Source: a virus. From it: a stretch of 44,768 nt of DNA. This document shows positions 1 through 10,227 of the stretch, in pieces (the stretch's first letter is position 1; every line of letters starts with the position of its first letter). The notes under the pieces are model-generated. The model worked only from the letters and a program-made list of their open reading frames with translations. It was not told where the DNA came from and ran no database searches. Location: IMG/VR virus record IMGVR_UViG_3300044611_001052, positions 1-44,768 of that record; one strand, written 5' to 3'. A program made the position numbers and the translations under genes.

Positions 1-382
1 CCCCACCACCAGTAAGTTGCAGCGAGTTAGTCAGAGTGATGTTATTTGCAAAGACGTCGAATCTTGCCGTAGTAGTGCCGAGAGCACCACCGTTTGCATT
101 CGGGCGAAGTGTACTGTACGAGATAGTATCGTATAAAAATGCATTGAAACGGTTTGAAGTATTACCGAGTGGCTGCTGATCTGCAATCAGAAGAACCCCG
201 CCTTGACCGATAGTCACGTTAGCATATACAAGAGAACCGTTTACTACAAGGTTACCAGATACAACAAACAAGTCGTTTTTAAAGTGCGCGTTGGCTTCTA
301 CGTCGACACGATCATAGAAGATCGCGTTGCCAGAAGCAACTAAACCGTTATCAACCTTAAATCTACTATTTGCGCCTGCCAT
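1..382 (-). CDS. Tail fibre/appendage-like structural protein, 3' part missing (partial)
   Basis: The reading frame opens at an ATG at 382 and stays open to the left window edge, giving about 127 residues starting MAGANSRFKVDNGLVASG. Two spaced copies of a motif of the type LGNTSNRFNAFLYD / LGTTTARFDVFANN are visible. Such (L)G-T--RF--(F/L) repeats are common in fibre and appendage proteins of T4-like phages, where they precede trimeric beta-structured shafts. The gene lies 8 bases downstream of the next fibre-like gene in the same orientation, so it belongs to the same late operon. The C-terminus, which would hold any receptor-binding or chaperone domain, is outside the window, so the exact role cannot be stated. 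Confidence 0.7.
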   Translation of the reverse strand, partial: MAGANSRFKVDNGLVASGNAIFYDRVDVEANAHFKNDLFVVSGNLVVNGSLVYANVTIGQGGVLLIADQQPLGNTSNRFNAFLYDTISYSTLRPNANGGALGTTTARFDVFANNITLTNSLQLTGGG

Positions 383-390
383 GTTTTACC

Positions 391-2445
391 TTACTTAATG
401 AATTGCGCTACGACTTTAGCCGAGCTGCTTGCTATTTTTTGGTTTACATACACTCTAACGTTAGTAGTATCTGCATTTGCTGAGAAGTTACCGAGTAAGC
501 TCAGACCAGCATTCGCGGTGGCAGGAGATGAAACTGTACCGTATGTAGTCATATAAGCATCTGTAGTATCATGAGCGATCAAAGCTTCAGAGATCTGTGT
601 GTTACCGGCATTCTTGAGTTGGATCAGAAGCTTAGCGCTGCTGTAGTCAGCTTTCGCGAATTGGAAGATTAGAAGATCTGAACCAGTCGTAGCTCCAAGA
701 TTTCCATTGGCAAACACATCAACGACGTGCTCAGTCTTAAAAGTCACAATGTTTGCATGTGTAGCAGGACCAGTCACTGCGAGCGTATTCGCTAGAGTAG
801 TGACTCCTGTTACTCCAAGAGTACTCGAAAGCGTTGTAGCTCCTGTTACAGTGAGCGTATTCGAAAGATTAGTATTTCCTGTTACGGCGAGTGTACTTGC
901 AAGAGCAACGTTCGAACTGACTGTCGCAGCACCTACAACAACAAGATGGCTTGTCGGCGTAATGGTAAGATTTGCAGATGCGGTAATCGATCCATTACCA
1001 ATCGCCGTATTAAACGTTGCATTGCCGACAAGTACAGTAGTAGCATTTGCAAAGACATTCGCACCAACTGCAACTACTGTTTGGTTAGCAGTGACGATAC
1101 CGGCAAAGAATCCTGTCGGAGTAACATTAGATGTCGACGTTGAGTTAACAATGCTAACGATTCGAGTATTCGCTAAAACGGTATTACTACCTTCTGCGGT
1201 GAAGAATCGAAGTGATGTTAGCTCAGAAGCATTAAGCGTATTACCTACAAATACTCCGCTGCTATTCGCTACTACATTACCAATCGCACCTGTTCCAGCG
1301 ATTTGAACTGTACCACCGTTGGTAGCATTTGCAGTGACATTGGCGCCGAGCGAGATCTGAATAGTATTGGCAGTAAAGATGCCAGTTTTGAATGCATTCG
1401 GTTCAATGTTTGCAGTGGCACTCGAGTTAGCGATGCTAATGATTCGAGTATTTGCAAGAGTGGTGTTTGAACCTTCAGATGCAAGGAAACGAACTGATGT
1501 GACTTGTGAAGAGTTTAAAGTATTACCTACATGCAGGCCACTACTATTTGCAACCGTATTGCCGACCGTACCAGTTCCTGTTACTTGGATCGTGCCGCCG
1601 TTGGTAGCATTCGCAGTGACATTGGCACCAAGTGAAACTTGAATGGTGTTAGCTGTAAAGATGCCTGTCTTGAAACTGATAGGATCAATATTTGCAGATG
1701 ATGTTGTATTGGCAATGCTAATGATCTGATTGTTTGCGAGTACGGTATTGCTACCTTCTGCGGCAAAGAATCGAACACTCGTCATCTGACTGTTCGTAAC
1801 AGTATTGCCTACATATAGGCCGCTGCTATTTGATACACTGTTACCTACTGCTCCGGATCCTGTGACTTGGATCGTACCACCATTCGTGGCATTAGCAGTG
1901 ACATTGGCACCTAATGTAATCTGAATCGTGTTCGCTACAAACAATCCAGTGCTAAAGCTAATTGGATTCATCGTAGCAGTGTTAGTGCTATTCGCGGCAA
2001 CAACTGCGAATGCAGTTGCTGTTGTATTCGTGGTCGAGTTCGACTGAATCGTCAGCTTCGTTGTGTTAGCGACAAGGTTTGCACCAGTCAAACCAGCATG
2101 TAGACCGTACTGCCACATGAATGTGTTCGAAGAACCATTGGCAACTTCCAGACGAATTTCGGTCGATGTCACGTTGCTCAGAACAGTGTTCGTACTGATC
2201 ATGAGATTCGCAAACGAACCGTTGACGTTTCCGCCTTTCATCCAGTTTGTTACGACGAGATTATTAGCCCCGAATGTTCCGTATAGCTGAGCTGTTCTTG
2301 GAAACGCAGTGTTACCCGTGTTTGCATACGTGCTATTTGCAGTGATGATTTCTGTCGAAAGCGCGTGAAGAAGTTCATTGGTCTCGAGGAGCCAAACCTC
2401 GAACGAGTCGGTAATTACATCAACATTAGCTACTGGTCTTGACAT
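391..2445 (-). CDS. Repeat-rich tail fibre/appendage structural protein, 684 aa
   Basis: A 684-residue protein, extremely rich in Asn, Thr, Ser, Ala and Val. The N-terminal part (about 1-150) is unique. The middle holds three long tandem repeats of 94 residues, each containing IQ(V/I)SLGANVTANATNGGT followed by GN(T/V)VANSSG and a (V/L)RF(F/L)A(S/A)EGSNT motif. Near residue 520 come four 12-residue units of the type TLTVTGATTLSS, a pattern typical of trimeric beta-shafts in phage fibres. The C-terminal 90 residues are again unique and less repetitive. No catalytic motif is visible. It is packed between another fibre-like gene and a small coiled-coil gene with 1-base overlap, as expected for a late virion operon. 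I infer a surface-exposed baseplate appendage or fibre; the receptor is unknown. Confidence 0.65.
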   Translation of the reverse strand: MSRPVANVDVITDSFEVWLLETNELLHALSTEIITANSTYANTGNTAFPRTAQLYGTFGANNLVVTNWMKGGNVNGSFANLMISTNTVLSNVTSTEIRLEVANGSSNTFMWQYGLHAGLTGANLVANTTKLTIQSNSTTNTTATAFAVVAANSTNTATMNPISFSTGLFVANTIQITLGANVTANATNGGTIQVTGSGAVGNSVSNSSGLYVGNTVTNSQMTSVRFFAAEGSNTVLANNQIISIANTTSSANIDPISFKTGIFTANTIQVSLGANVTANATNGGTIQVTGTGTVGNTVANSSGLHVGNTLNSSQVTSVRFLASEGSNTTLANTRIISIANSSATANIEPNAFKTGIFTANTIQISLGANVTANATNGGTVQIAGTGAIGNVVANSSGVFVGNTLNASELTSLRFFTAEGSNTVLANTRIVSIVNSTSTSNVTPTGFFAGIVTANQTVVAVGANVFANATTVLVGNATFNTAIGNGSITASANLTITPTSHLVVVGAATVSSNVALASTLAVTGNTNLSNTLTVTGATTLSSTLGVTGVTTLANTLAVTGPATHANIVTFKTEHVVDVFANGNLGATTGSDLLIFQFAKADYSSAKLLIQLKNAGNTQISEALIAHDTTDAYMTTYGTVSSPATANAGLSLLGNFSANADTTNVRVYVNQKIASSSAKVVAQFIK
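760..915 (-). repeat. Four 36-base (12-residue) in-frame repeats
   Basis: The cctgttac core recurs at 806, 842 and 878 with exact 36-base spacing, and a diverged copy sits near 770. The encoded unit is TL-VTG-T-L--. This is the kind of short period seen in trimeric beta-helical fibre shafts. Confidence 0.75.
1120..1980 (-). repeat. Three tandem 282-base (94-residue) in-frame repeats
   Basis: The core ccgttggtagcattNgcagtgacattgg lies at 1316, 1598 and 1880 in the plus-strand listing (third copy diverged at its start), an exact 282-base period. Units differ by scattered, mostly silent or conservative changes, so the array is not a recent perfect duplication. Confidence 0.8.
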
Positions 2446-2654
2446 TAATTTCTTCCATTCACTACTTGTAAGAGTAGAGTTTTAATTTCTTTGAGATCGT
2501 CTTCGACTGCACTGATTCTATTCGATAGCTCTTTGCTATTCTTCGCTTTCGATCTCTCTGCTACAAACTTTGCATAAGATGCATCGTCTGTATTTATGAA
2601 AGCTCCAGTAGAAGTATCTTTCATGAATCCATCAGTTTCAGTCTTGACTAACAT
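2445..2654 (-). CDS. Small conserved T4-like hypothetical protein with coiled-coil end, 69 aa
   Basis: A 69-residue protein starting MLVKTETDGFMKDTSTGA. The first half has the pattern (K/D)T-TGA-INTDD that I associate with small proteins next to fibre genes in marine T4-like phages. The second half (about 30-64) has heptad-like spacing of hydrophobic residues among charged ones (LSNRISAVEDDLKEIKTLLL), consistent with a short coiled coil. It overlaps its upstream neighbour (ATG at 2654 shares the stop region of the preceding gene) and the following gene by one base, indicating translational coupling in the late structural operon. Function unknown; a small virion or assembly protein is plausible. 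Confidence 0.7.
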   Translation of the reverse strand: MLVKTETDGFMKDTSTGAFINTDDASYAKFVAERSKAKNSKELSNRISAVEDDLKEIKTLLLQVVNGRN

Positions 2655-4768
2655 TATGCGGAAACTCCGATAACCTGAATAGCCTCTACCTTTGGAACAA
2701 TGTGAGATTGCGTTGCAAGAAGAACGATCTTAATTTGCATCGATGTATAGCGATCGAACTCTACATATTCTGAGTTGACATATCTTACAGTGTTATCATT
2801 TTCAACATTGTTCCATGCAATATTTCTGTACTTCAGTTTATCGATAACAATATCTGATCTTGTAACTCCGGCCGACACGAGACTTGAAGTTGTAATGTTT
2901 CGATATGTGCTGATCGCAGTAGTATTTGCTGCCGAGACCACGAACACTTCATGATTACCAAAGTCTTGATCTTTGATTCGAATCAAGTCGCCAGCAGTCA
3001 CTGTCGCCGAATGATCGCTTGTTGTAGTAATTGTATTCGAACCAGATGTAATTGATCCAGTTCCTGGAAGAGCGACTTGAAGTTCAGGAGCAGTATCAAA
3101 TCCATATGTAAACTCGTAGAAGTCATTTGGATCTGTCGAGCTAAAGCGATCGATATTATCTTTTAATACAAGCGGAGTCCACGCTTTACTTTGGAATGAT
3201 TCTCTGTCTGCCGCGTTATGAACTTTTGCATAGACTTTGATTTCTGTTCCAGCTGGACGATATCCTGTCAGATATACTACGATATCTTCTGCATATTTGT
3301 CTTGGGCAAATCTAATAACTTTTGAAAGATACTTCGATTTAGCAAGGCCGTTTGCGCCAGTTTCTGTATCATAACTAGCAATGCTGCTAAGTCCTACTGT
3401 TCTTGTTTCTGTGTAAACGTTGTTGATGTCGTTCTGATAGAAGTAGAAGTCAAGTTCGCGAGTCGTTGCATAAGGAACGCTGAAGCGGTCGATTTCGGCA
3501 CTGCTCACAGCAATATTTAGATTCGCGACAACTGATTTTCTTCTGTCTCCAAAAAGATTTGAGCTCTTTGAGGTATCAACTTCGACTGAGCGAGATAAGA
3601 TATATCCTGTCGCCGACGTATCATTCATTTGAAGAAGATTAATGTTTGTTGATGTAGAAGACAACTGATTCGCAGAGTTGGCAATCTTATAGTTAAGAGT
3701 AAATGTAGATCCAGAAGGATTGCCGATTAAGAATGAAGGCTTAAAGTTATCAACAGGATAGCTATCGATAGAAGCGATATTTGCAGTTGCTCCTGATCTT
3801 TCTCCTATAATTCTGCCGCCACTCACCGCAAATTTGTTTGTAGCATTTGCTGAAGAGTCTGCCAAAATCAACTTATACTTTGGATAATCTATGTTATAAG
3901 CTAAACCTACAGGAGGAACTTTATAACCGATTCCAGAAGCAGAGAAAGCTGGCAGGCTTGCAATTGTCATATGCGTGGCATTCGTGATAGCATTGACAGA
4001 CAGAATCTGTTTTGCGCCGCCGCTTTGAACTAAAATTTTAGCTCCGCCAAAAAGATTAGTAAATGTGGTTGCAATACCAACTACGTTCAAACTGTTCGTA
4101 GAAACTGTGACAGTGCCACTGGCATTCGCGATGTCTTGATAGATGTATTCTCCACCGATAAATGCACCTGTATTGGTATTGTCAATCGTAAAGAATTCAT
4201 AATCTTTATTTACAAGACTGATTGTAATGTTATTGGCAGTGTATCTGGCCACCTTTACCTTAAACTTCAGATCTCTGTCGCTCAGTGAACGATGAGTAGA
4301 AGTGTTCGTAGGAACATATAGCTTTCCGCCATGTGTTCCTCTTGAACCTACAGACAATGTATTAGTAATCTGACCGTCGGTTACGAGTCTATCACCGAGT
4401 ACGTTTTGCCATACATCAAATCCTGGATCATTAAATTTAAGAACTAATCCGTAATGCTTTCCAGTGGCCAAACGAACAGGATCTCGAAATCCAATGGCAG
4501 TCGCCGCTGAAGCATCTTGAGAAGTATTAATCAAATCATACTGAATAAGAGTCATGGAGTTGCGAAGCTGACGAGTCTCAAAAGGAGAATCGTTTTCTAC
4601 TTCGCAAATCCAAGCATTTACTGTAGGAGCCACTGCACCTGAAACGGTGGCTCCACGCACAGGCTTAGCTTTAAAGAATACGTCGATGGATGTGAGCATG
4701 ACTTCAGGAGCGTTAGCCACTGTTTGCGGATTCACGTAAAAGGTTTGAATATAGTTAAAGCCAGACAT
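2654..4768 (-). CDS. Virion structural protein, baseplate/appendage-associated, 704 aa
   Basis: A 704-residue protein beginning MSGFNYIQTFYVNPQTV. It is beta-rich with short Asn/Thr/Ser-rich stretches such as TITTTSDHSATVTAGD, and its C-terminal third reads like the surface proteins found beside DUF4815 proteins in T4-like phages of marine and soil bacteria. I see no enzyme motif. A good ribosome site (AAGAGGAA) precedes the ATG, and a late-promoter-like GATAAATA lies 22 bases upstream, which would make this the first gene of the appendage sub-operon with the small coiled-coil protein and the two fibre-like genes. The role as an appendage or baseplate-peripheral component is inferred from position and composition only. 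Confidence 0.65.
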   Translation of the reverse strand: MSGFNYIQTFYVNPQTVANAPEVMLTSIDVFFKAKPVRGATVSGAVAPTVNAWICEVENDSPFETRQLRNSMTLIQYDLINTSQDASAATAIGFRDPVRLATGKHYGLVLKFNDPGFDVWQNVLGDRLVTDGQITNTLSVGSRGTHGGKLYVPTNTSTHRSLSDRDLKFKVKVARYTANNITISLVNKDYEFFTIDNTNTGAFIGGEYIYQDIANASGTVTVSTNSLNVVGIATTFTNLFGGAKILVQSGGAKQILSVNAITNATHMTIASLPAFSASGIGYKVPPVGLAYNIDYPKYKLILADSSANATNKFAVSGGRIIGERSGATANIASIDSYPVDNFKPSFLIGNPSGSTFTLNYKIANSANQLSSTSTNINLLQMNDTSATGYILSRSVEVDTSKSSNLFGDRRKSVVANLNIAVSSAEIDRFSVPYATTRELDFYFYQNDINNVYTETRTVGLSSIASYDTETGANGLAKSKYLSKVIRFAQDKYAEDIVVYLTGYRPAGTEIKVYAKVHNAADRESFQSKAWTPLVLKDNIDRFSSTDPNDFYEFTYGFDTAPELQVALPGTGSITSGSNTITTTSDHSATVTAGDLIRIKDQDFGNHEVFVVSAANTTAISTYRNITTSSLVSAGVTRSDIVIDKLKYRNIAWNNVENDNTVRYVNSEYVEFDRYTSMQIKIVLLATQSHIVPKVEAIQVIGVSA

Positions 4769-4790
4769 GCATTTCCTCTTTTATTTTTAT

Positions 4791-4798
4791 TATTTATC
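4791..4798 (-). promoter_or_regulatory. T4-type late promoter variant (GATAAATA)
   Basis: GATAAATA on the minus strand, one base off the T4 late consensus TATAAATA, in the only sizeable gap of this operon (4769-4814). It would give a leader of roughly 17 bases containing the AAGAGGAA ribosome site of the 704-residue gene. Confidence 0.5.
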
Positions 4799-4814
4799 TA
4801 CCACTCTGTTGATC

Positions 4815-7800
4815 TTATGGTATATTGAAATTTATCTGTGATTCAAAGTTTCGAAGATCGAGTCTAAGCACGTTGTAAGTACCACTTGGATCAATGAATG
4901 TATCAACTGCTGATTCAGTTGCATTACCTCCTCCGCCACCACTCTGAGTGTTAGTTCTGGCGTCAGCTTGTGCAACAGAAGTAGAAGTGGTTGAAGCAGT
5001 AACATTCAGATTATTAGTATTTGTAGCAGAAAGATTAGAGTAGTAGGCAAGAGTAATTGCACCTGCTGCTCTCGAAGTTCCATCAGTGTTTTCAATTACA
5101 AATCGTTTTTGTCCAGCAATATTAGAGATGATACGATTTTGTGCCGTAACATCAGTTGCCGCTTCATCGAGACCAGCATCATAATAAAAATCGAATGTCA
5201 TGACACCGTTTTCGTCGCTTCGAAGGCCAGTAGTATTCGTTGTAGATGTTCTTACTTGTGAACACTTCGAAGTTCTGTTTTCTCCATCAAACGTAAACGT
5301 ATGATTTGTATTCGGCTTCAAGCCAGATACAGAAATTACAAACTTCTGAGAATCGGCAATGTATTGTTGATTAATATCGCCGCCAAAAACGTAATAATTA
5401 AGCAACGAATTGGTAATTGTAAATGAACTCGGGTTTATGTTATGTACAGCGCCCGTATATTCAAACGTATTTGGATTCGCTACCGTAATTGTCGAAGTTG
5501 TTACAGAATCTGTAGGATATTGCAGAAGGTAACCATAAGTTCCCGTTCTACCTTCTCCACCAAATAGACCACCGCGTTTCTTGCCCTTGTATATTCTCAC
5601 TTTTGCATATTGGCCTGCCGCAGGATCATGCGTCCACGTGATCTTAAATTGATCTTCAAGGAAAGTACCAGAATCGATACCAGTTGGATATGACTTACGC
5701 TCTATGCTTCCGACATGCTCGACTCCACGACCATCATTTAATTGTCTTATTTGATAGAGTCTGGCAATATCTGCGCTGGTAATAGAAGTCGCAGAAGCAG
5801 AAGTTTGAGTGGCCGTCCATGGACCATTTTCTGAAGCTCCTTGATAGACGGTTGCCGAAATGGCATTGTCGCGAGAAACTACATAAAGTTCTGCTGGTCC
5901 AGAAAGACTGCTGAATCGATAAACGAATTCTTCGAACACTGTACCAGAATCCGAAACGCTGGTGCTTCTTTCTCTTGCTACTGTTGATTCTATTCTTTGA
6001 GTAACAGTAGTAACAACCACATTTCCAGTTGTATTTGCAACAGTATTTGCAGCAGTATTTGCAGCAGTATTTGCAACTGGAAGAGGTCCAGCAGTCGCGA
6101 CGCTTTGTTCTCCAATAACAAACTCGTTATATGGAAGTGTCAGAATGCCATCTTCTTGTCCTGTGCCATCTGGCTTAAACTGAAGATTTAACTCTCTCAG
6201 ATATGGACCAAGCTGGTCGTTTTTAATAGTAGCATAAAATTCTGGGCTTCCGATGTCTGCATAAACATAGTCGGTGAAAGGATCTACGAAGAATCCAAAC
6301 TTAAATCTATCAAGTGCCGCGTCGAGGCTACTCGGAATAAATCTTGCCTTTGCGAGCGCTTCGGCAAGAGTAAACGATACGTAATATTCCAGATCTTTAA
6401 TTCTTCTATCAAGGCTACCGATATCAGACATCGTATAACGGCGTTGCTGAATGCGAGTTCTTTGAGAAGCACTAATTGAAGGCTTAATAGTATAGACATT
6501 CTTTCTTTTTCCAGAAATAGCGCTCGTCACCTTTGTATCTGTGATAGCAATCATCTCAGTCGAAAGCACTTCTGGAAGAGAAGGATACGGAGGAATGTTG
6601 TATATTTGCAAAGTAAGAGAGCTATCTTGTGCCGGTGGCAGGACAGGAGAAATGCTTGGTTCGCCACCTTTTATTTCAAATCCACCGATAGAATTGATAA
6701 TAACTCGATCAACTCTTCCAAGATAAGAACTTACATTTGCAGACAATGTAGAGTTAGGCACAGGGAAAAATGCGCTAGCCGAAGAGAAGTAGTTTGTATT
6801 CGAAGGCAGTGTAGGATTGATAATCGACGCAGCGTTTGCACCAGCAGCAACTGAAGAAATATCAGTCACATAGTTGATTGTATTTGCAGCCGATGGACGA
6901 AGATCTACGCAATCTCTTACGTCATAATAAATTCCAGTTTTTCCTTCGAACTCTGGAAGTTCCATCGTATTAATGCTTACGTCGCTCACTAGCGAAGCAA
7001 GATTTGCACTGTCATTGATCGTATAAGAAGAGATTGTCTTGACACCTGACGCAGATTGGAAAGCATCAAACTTTACAAGAAGAATATCATTCGCAGCAAG
7101 CGCATCGTATCTTGGCTTTCTGACAAGCTTCGAAATATCAAGGAAATCTTCATTTTGACCTGAGTCAATATAAAACTGGTTCGTGACGTCCGTAACACCG
7201 AATGTATTCTCGGTGAAGTACATCGTATTGCCAGTAAACTTATGAGCAGAAGTACTGTTTGAAGTCAGTGTAAGATTTGCTCCGCCGCGAGTAGCAGAGA
7301 GTGCGAATCCAGATGTATTTGCATATACGGCAAAGTATGTGGTAGCATTTGCAAGGCCACCGAGTACTCCGACACCTGCAGCATTCGAATATAGAAGAGA
7401 ATCGCCGTTCGCGAATGGGTTATTCGTGATAGTAATAAACGCGTTAGCGGTTCCAGATCCTGTAATATCTGTGGCTACGTTAAACGTAATATCTTGAGCA
7501 GTCGCGTCTTTCTTGTATACTCCACGAAGGCGATATACGTCAGATACACCGAGCGGCCATGGTCCTTGAATACCTGCGCTGTTGTTATTTGCAATACGAA
7601 TTCTTGCATAGTTACCACGATTTGACGTCTTGGCAGCAGAGCTTACATTGTTTCTTTGTGCATTATACACCACCGAAACAGGCATCGACGCGGCGGCATT
7701 TGAAGTAGCATTCGCAACATTATTACCGAAGTAGATCGTCATGACTTGACTGTTCGAACTATCAACGTTCGCCCACTTCGTGGCTTTATTTGTCAGTGAG

Positions 7801-10223
7801 ATCGGAATATTCTGTGGATAATAAAGAGTAATGCTACCACCAGAGTATGTTTTGCCTGGAGCAGTGGCGAGAGTCATTAATGTACTATTTGCAATCGATG
7901 CGATTTGGGCCACAGCAGTATTTCCAGCCGTAGAATTGGCAAGAAGAACATAATCTCCAGGAGAAAATTGTGTAGTAAATAATGAACCAGTTCCTACAAC
8001 ATTAGCAGTCGTATTATTAGCAGTACTAATAGTGCCTGTTGCGGTTATCTGAGACTTAAAGTTACCATTAGGAATTACAATCAAATCGCGTTTCTCAGAA
8101 GTATTCAGCTCTTCTGTATACGGGAAATATTCATTTGATGAAAGATTTAAAACAACATAACCGTCAGAATTAGAAGTTTCAGTTGTGTTAATGGTTCTGT
8201 ATTGATATGTGATGTTAGAAACATTCGACGTAGCATTCTTTAACTTGAAAAGAAGCGATGAGTCTGAAGTATCTCGAAGTACTGCTCCAAGAGTAGCATC
8301 AATTACTACGTCAGCAATTGCTTTATTGCCACTGCTATAGTAGATGCTTCTTACGTCCTTAGTATTTGAACCGCCGTTCATCTTAATGTCAAAGAGATAC
8401 ATTCTGTATACGGCATTCGAATTACCTACATCTCCACTCTGATAAGCAAAAGTGCGGAGTCTTGCTGTACCAATCTTCGTTCCGACTGGGGAAATTGTAG
8501 TCGAGCCAGTGCTAATATAATTGGCGGCATTCGCATAAAGATCTACTTGACCACCGATGTCAAAGTTGAACGAACCGGCAAGTTCGTCGACTTCGAAATA
8601 GTTACCATAACCGAGACGAGTTTGCGAAGCAGGATCATTCAGCTTCGTCGTACCCTTATTCATGTTTTGCTTATAGTTGTCGATAGTTTCGATACGAATA
8701 CCGTTGATATAAGCTTTACCCGGATCAATGTTCATCTTGACAAGGCTAGCAGTATCTGAGAATGTGCCAGAATCTTTCGTCAGTGTAAGGAACTGATCGA
8801 TGACATAGTTGCCAGATTCTTCGTAAGTTCTTGCTGCGAGTTGACGTCCGATGACATTATAGACGGTGTCTTGATTTACACGATAAGGACGACCATCTGT
8901 GAACTCGATGATAGGAAGAAATTCTGAGTTTGCATCAGCTTCGGCTTTTGTCAGTACGCTGATGACTGGTGTCAGCTTTAGACGATCTGCACCAGGAGCG
9001 GCAAAGTTGAAAGTACCAGTGGCGTTGTCAAGAAGTGACTGATCTTGGTTCGAATTGACGATGCTTTCGTTTGTATAGAAACCGACAGACTTATCAAAGC
9101 CAGTATTCGAATACTTGTTCACAACTTCAAACTGAGAAGCAACTCTCGAGAAGAATCCTTTCTGATAGATTGTGCCTTCGCCGATCGTAACGCCATAACC
9201 AGTTCCGATAGGAACAGCTGTCGCGTTTGCTACTTGGATCGTAGCAAGGAATGTTTCTGCTGCAAGTTCGAGCTCGCCTAATTCGGTGGCAGTAAATGTA
9301 GAAGTGGTCGAGTTATTTGCGATGGTAACATGCGGTTCGACATAATAGCCTGAACCTTGTCCAATGATCTGAACAGCTGTGACTTTACCTAGACTGTCTG
9401 TTGTAAGTGAACCAACGGCACCTGAACCAACAATTGCAACTACGTTAGCAGATACACCAGATCCGAAGTTACGAATCTGCTCGCCAGCTGCAAATCGGAA
9501 CTTAATCGTATTTGCAGAAATAAGATCAGAATATTCTGGTCTCACCTTCAAGATAAGAGCAGAGCTATTAGCAGTTGTATTCGCTTCGATAATCACGGCA
9601 TTTGCAACACCGTTCTGAATTACAGATCCGGCCACAAAGCTTGCAGCTGCTGCTGCACCGCCAGTACTATTTTGTACAGCAAGTGCCGACATCACTACAA
9701 CCGTGTCGCTATTACTAAACTTCGAAGCGCCATCGTTTACTTTGATATTGAAGATAGGATAAGACTTATTGAAAACTGTAAGAGTTTCATCTGCAGCAAA
9801 TGAATCTGTTGAGAAATTATTTCCCGAACTGATGTAGTTCACAAACAGAGTGTTCAAATCTGGTGAACGAGATTGCAGACCAGCAGCCGTCTTTACGATG
9901 TATGCTTCGACGTTTGCAGCATTCTTAACATATAAGTTGTTATAAAGAGTGATATCGACTTGTAGACCATCGGTCGTCAGATCGTTGATCTTGATATAAG
10001 GAACTTTATCATGCTTAGTAATCGTACAACCATCGATGATTGTGCCACGCTTGAATACGTTGTCACCAAACTTCTCAATTTGATTTTGCAAGATTGACTG
10101 GAGCTGGTTAAGCTCACGGGCTTGGACTGCGACACCAGGCTGGAACAGGACTTTATAAAAGTCCTTCTTGACGTCGAAGTCATCAAAATAAGGAGATACG
10201 TTTAGGTTGGTTTCCAGAGCCAT
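4815..10223 (-). CDS. Giant DUF4815-type structural protein, 1802 aa
   Basis: An 1802-residue protein. The N-terminus (YFDDFDVKKDFYKVLFQPG followed by AVQARELNQLQSILQNQ) is the hallmark of DUF4815 proteins, large virion proteins of T4-like and other myoviruses. Around residues 200-320 is a G-GSGYYVEPHVTI segment of a small beta-repeat type. Residues about 910-1010 hold one copy of the FANGD-YY/FAVYANTSG repeat that is multiplied in the neighbouring gp7-like protein. An Ala-Asn-Thr run (TAANTAANTVANT) marks a flexible linker near 1385-1400. The C-terminal 350 residues have Fn3-like or beta-sandwich character but no clear catalytic motif. It starts 4 bases after the gp8-like gene ends. I infer a baseplate-peripheral scaffold or fibre-network protein; the DUF has no assigned activity. 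Confidence 0.8.
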   Translation of the reverse strand: MALETNLNVSPYFDDFDVKKDFYKVLFQPGVAVQARELNQLQSILQNQIEKFGDNVFKRGTIIDGCTITKHDKVPYIKINDLTTDGLQVDITLYNNLYVKNAANVEAYIVKTAAGLQSRSPDLNTLFVNYISSGNNFSTDSFAADETLTVFNKSYPIFNIKVNDGASKFSNSDTVVVMSALAVQNSTGGAAAAASFVAGSVIQNGVANAVIIEANTTANSSALILKVRPEYSDLISANTIKFRFAAGEQIRNFGSGVSANVVAIVGSGAVGSLTTDSLGKVTAVQIIGQGSGYYVEPHVTIANNSTTSTFTATELGELELAAETFLATIQVANATAVPIGTGYGVTIGEGTIYQKGFFSRVASQFEVVNKYSNTGFDKSVGFYTNESIVNSNQDQSLLDNATGTFNFAAPGADRLKLTPVISVLTKAEADANSEFLPIIEFTDGRPYRVNQDTVYNVIGRQLAARTYEESGNYVIDQFLTLTKDSGTFSDTASLVKMNIDPGKAYINGIRIETIDNYKQNMNKGTTKLNDPASQTRLGYGNYFEVDELAGSFNFDIGGQVDLYANAANYISTGSTTISPVGTKIGTARLRTFAYQSGDVGNSNAVYRMYLFDIKMNGGSNTKDVRSIYYSSGNKAIADVVIDATLGAVLRDTSDSSLLFKLKNATSNVSNITYQYRTINTTETSNSDGYVVLNLSSNEYFPYTEELNTSEKRDLIVIPNGNFKSQITATGTISTANNTTANVVGTGSLFTTQFSPGDYVLLANSTAGNTAVAQIASIANSTLMTLATAPGKTYSGGSITLYYPQNIPISLTNKATKWANVDSSNSQVMTIYFGNNVANATSNAAASMPVSVVYNAQRNNVSSAAKTSNRGNYARIRIANNNSAGIQGPWPLGVSDVYRLRGVYKKDATAQDITFNVATDITGSGTANAFITITNNPFANGDSLLYSNAAGVGVLGGLANATTYFAVYANTSGFALSATRGGANLTLTSNSTSAHKFTGNTMYFTENTFGVTDVTNQFYIDSGQNEDFLDISKLVRKPRYDALAANDILLVKFDAFQSASGVKTISSYTINDSANLASLVSDVSINTMELPEFEGKTGIYYDVRDCVDLRPSAANTINYVTDISSVAAGANAASIINPTLPSNTNYFSSASAFFPVPNSTLSANVSSYLGRVDRVIINSIGGFEIKGGEPSISPVLPPAQDSSLTLQIYNIPPYPSLPEVLSTEMIAITDTKVTSAISGKRKNVYTIKPSISASQRTRIQQRRYTMSDIGSLDRRIKDLEYYVSFTLAEALAKARFIPSSLDAALDRFKFGFFVDPFTDYVYADIGSPEFYATIKNDQLGPYLRELNLQFKPDGTGQEDGILTLPYNEFVIGEQSVATAGPLPVANTAANTAANTVANTTGNVVVTTVTQRIESTVARERSTSVSDSGTVFEEFVYRFSSLSGPAELYVVSRDNAISATVYQGASENGPWTATQTSASATSITSADIARLYQIRQLNDGRGVEHVGSIERKSYPTGIDSGTFLEDQFKITWTHDPAAGQYAKVRIYKGKKRGGLFGGEGRTGTYGYLLQYPTDSVTTSTITVANPNTFEYTGAVHNINPSSFTITNSLLNYYVFGGDINQQYIADSQKFVISVSGLKPNTNHTFTFDGENRTSKCSQVRTSTTNTTGLRSDENGVMTFDFYYDAGLDEAATDVTAQNRIISNIAGQKRFVIENTDGTSRAAGAITLAYYSNLSATNTNNLNVTASTTSTSVAQADARTNTQSGGGGGNATESAVDTFIDPSGTYNVLRLDLRNFESQINFNIP

Positions 10224-10227
10224 TTAA

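Noticed and set aside
707-1642. Long plus-strand open frames (199 and 91 codons) in the fibre gene
   Set aside because: Antisense of the repetitive fibre gene; the repeat composition (few stop complements) creates open frames, and no ribosome site is seen.
5997-6075. Short imperfect repeats gcagtatttgcagcagtatttg, considered as a CRISPR or origin iteron array
   Set aside because: They encode the Ala-Asn-Thr linker of the DUF4815 protein in frame with no spacers; a coding low-complexity run.
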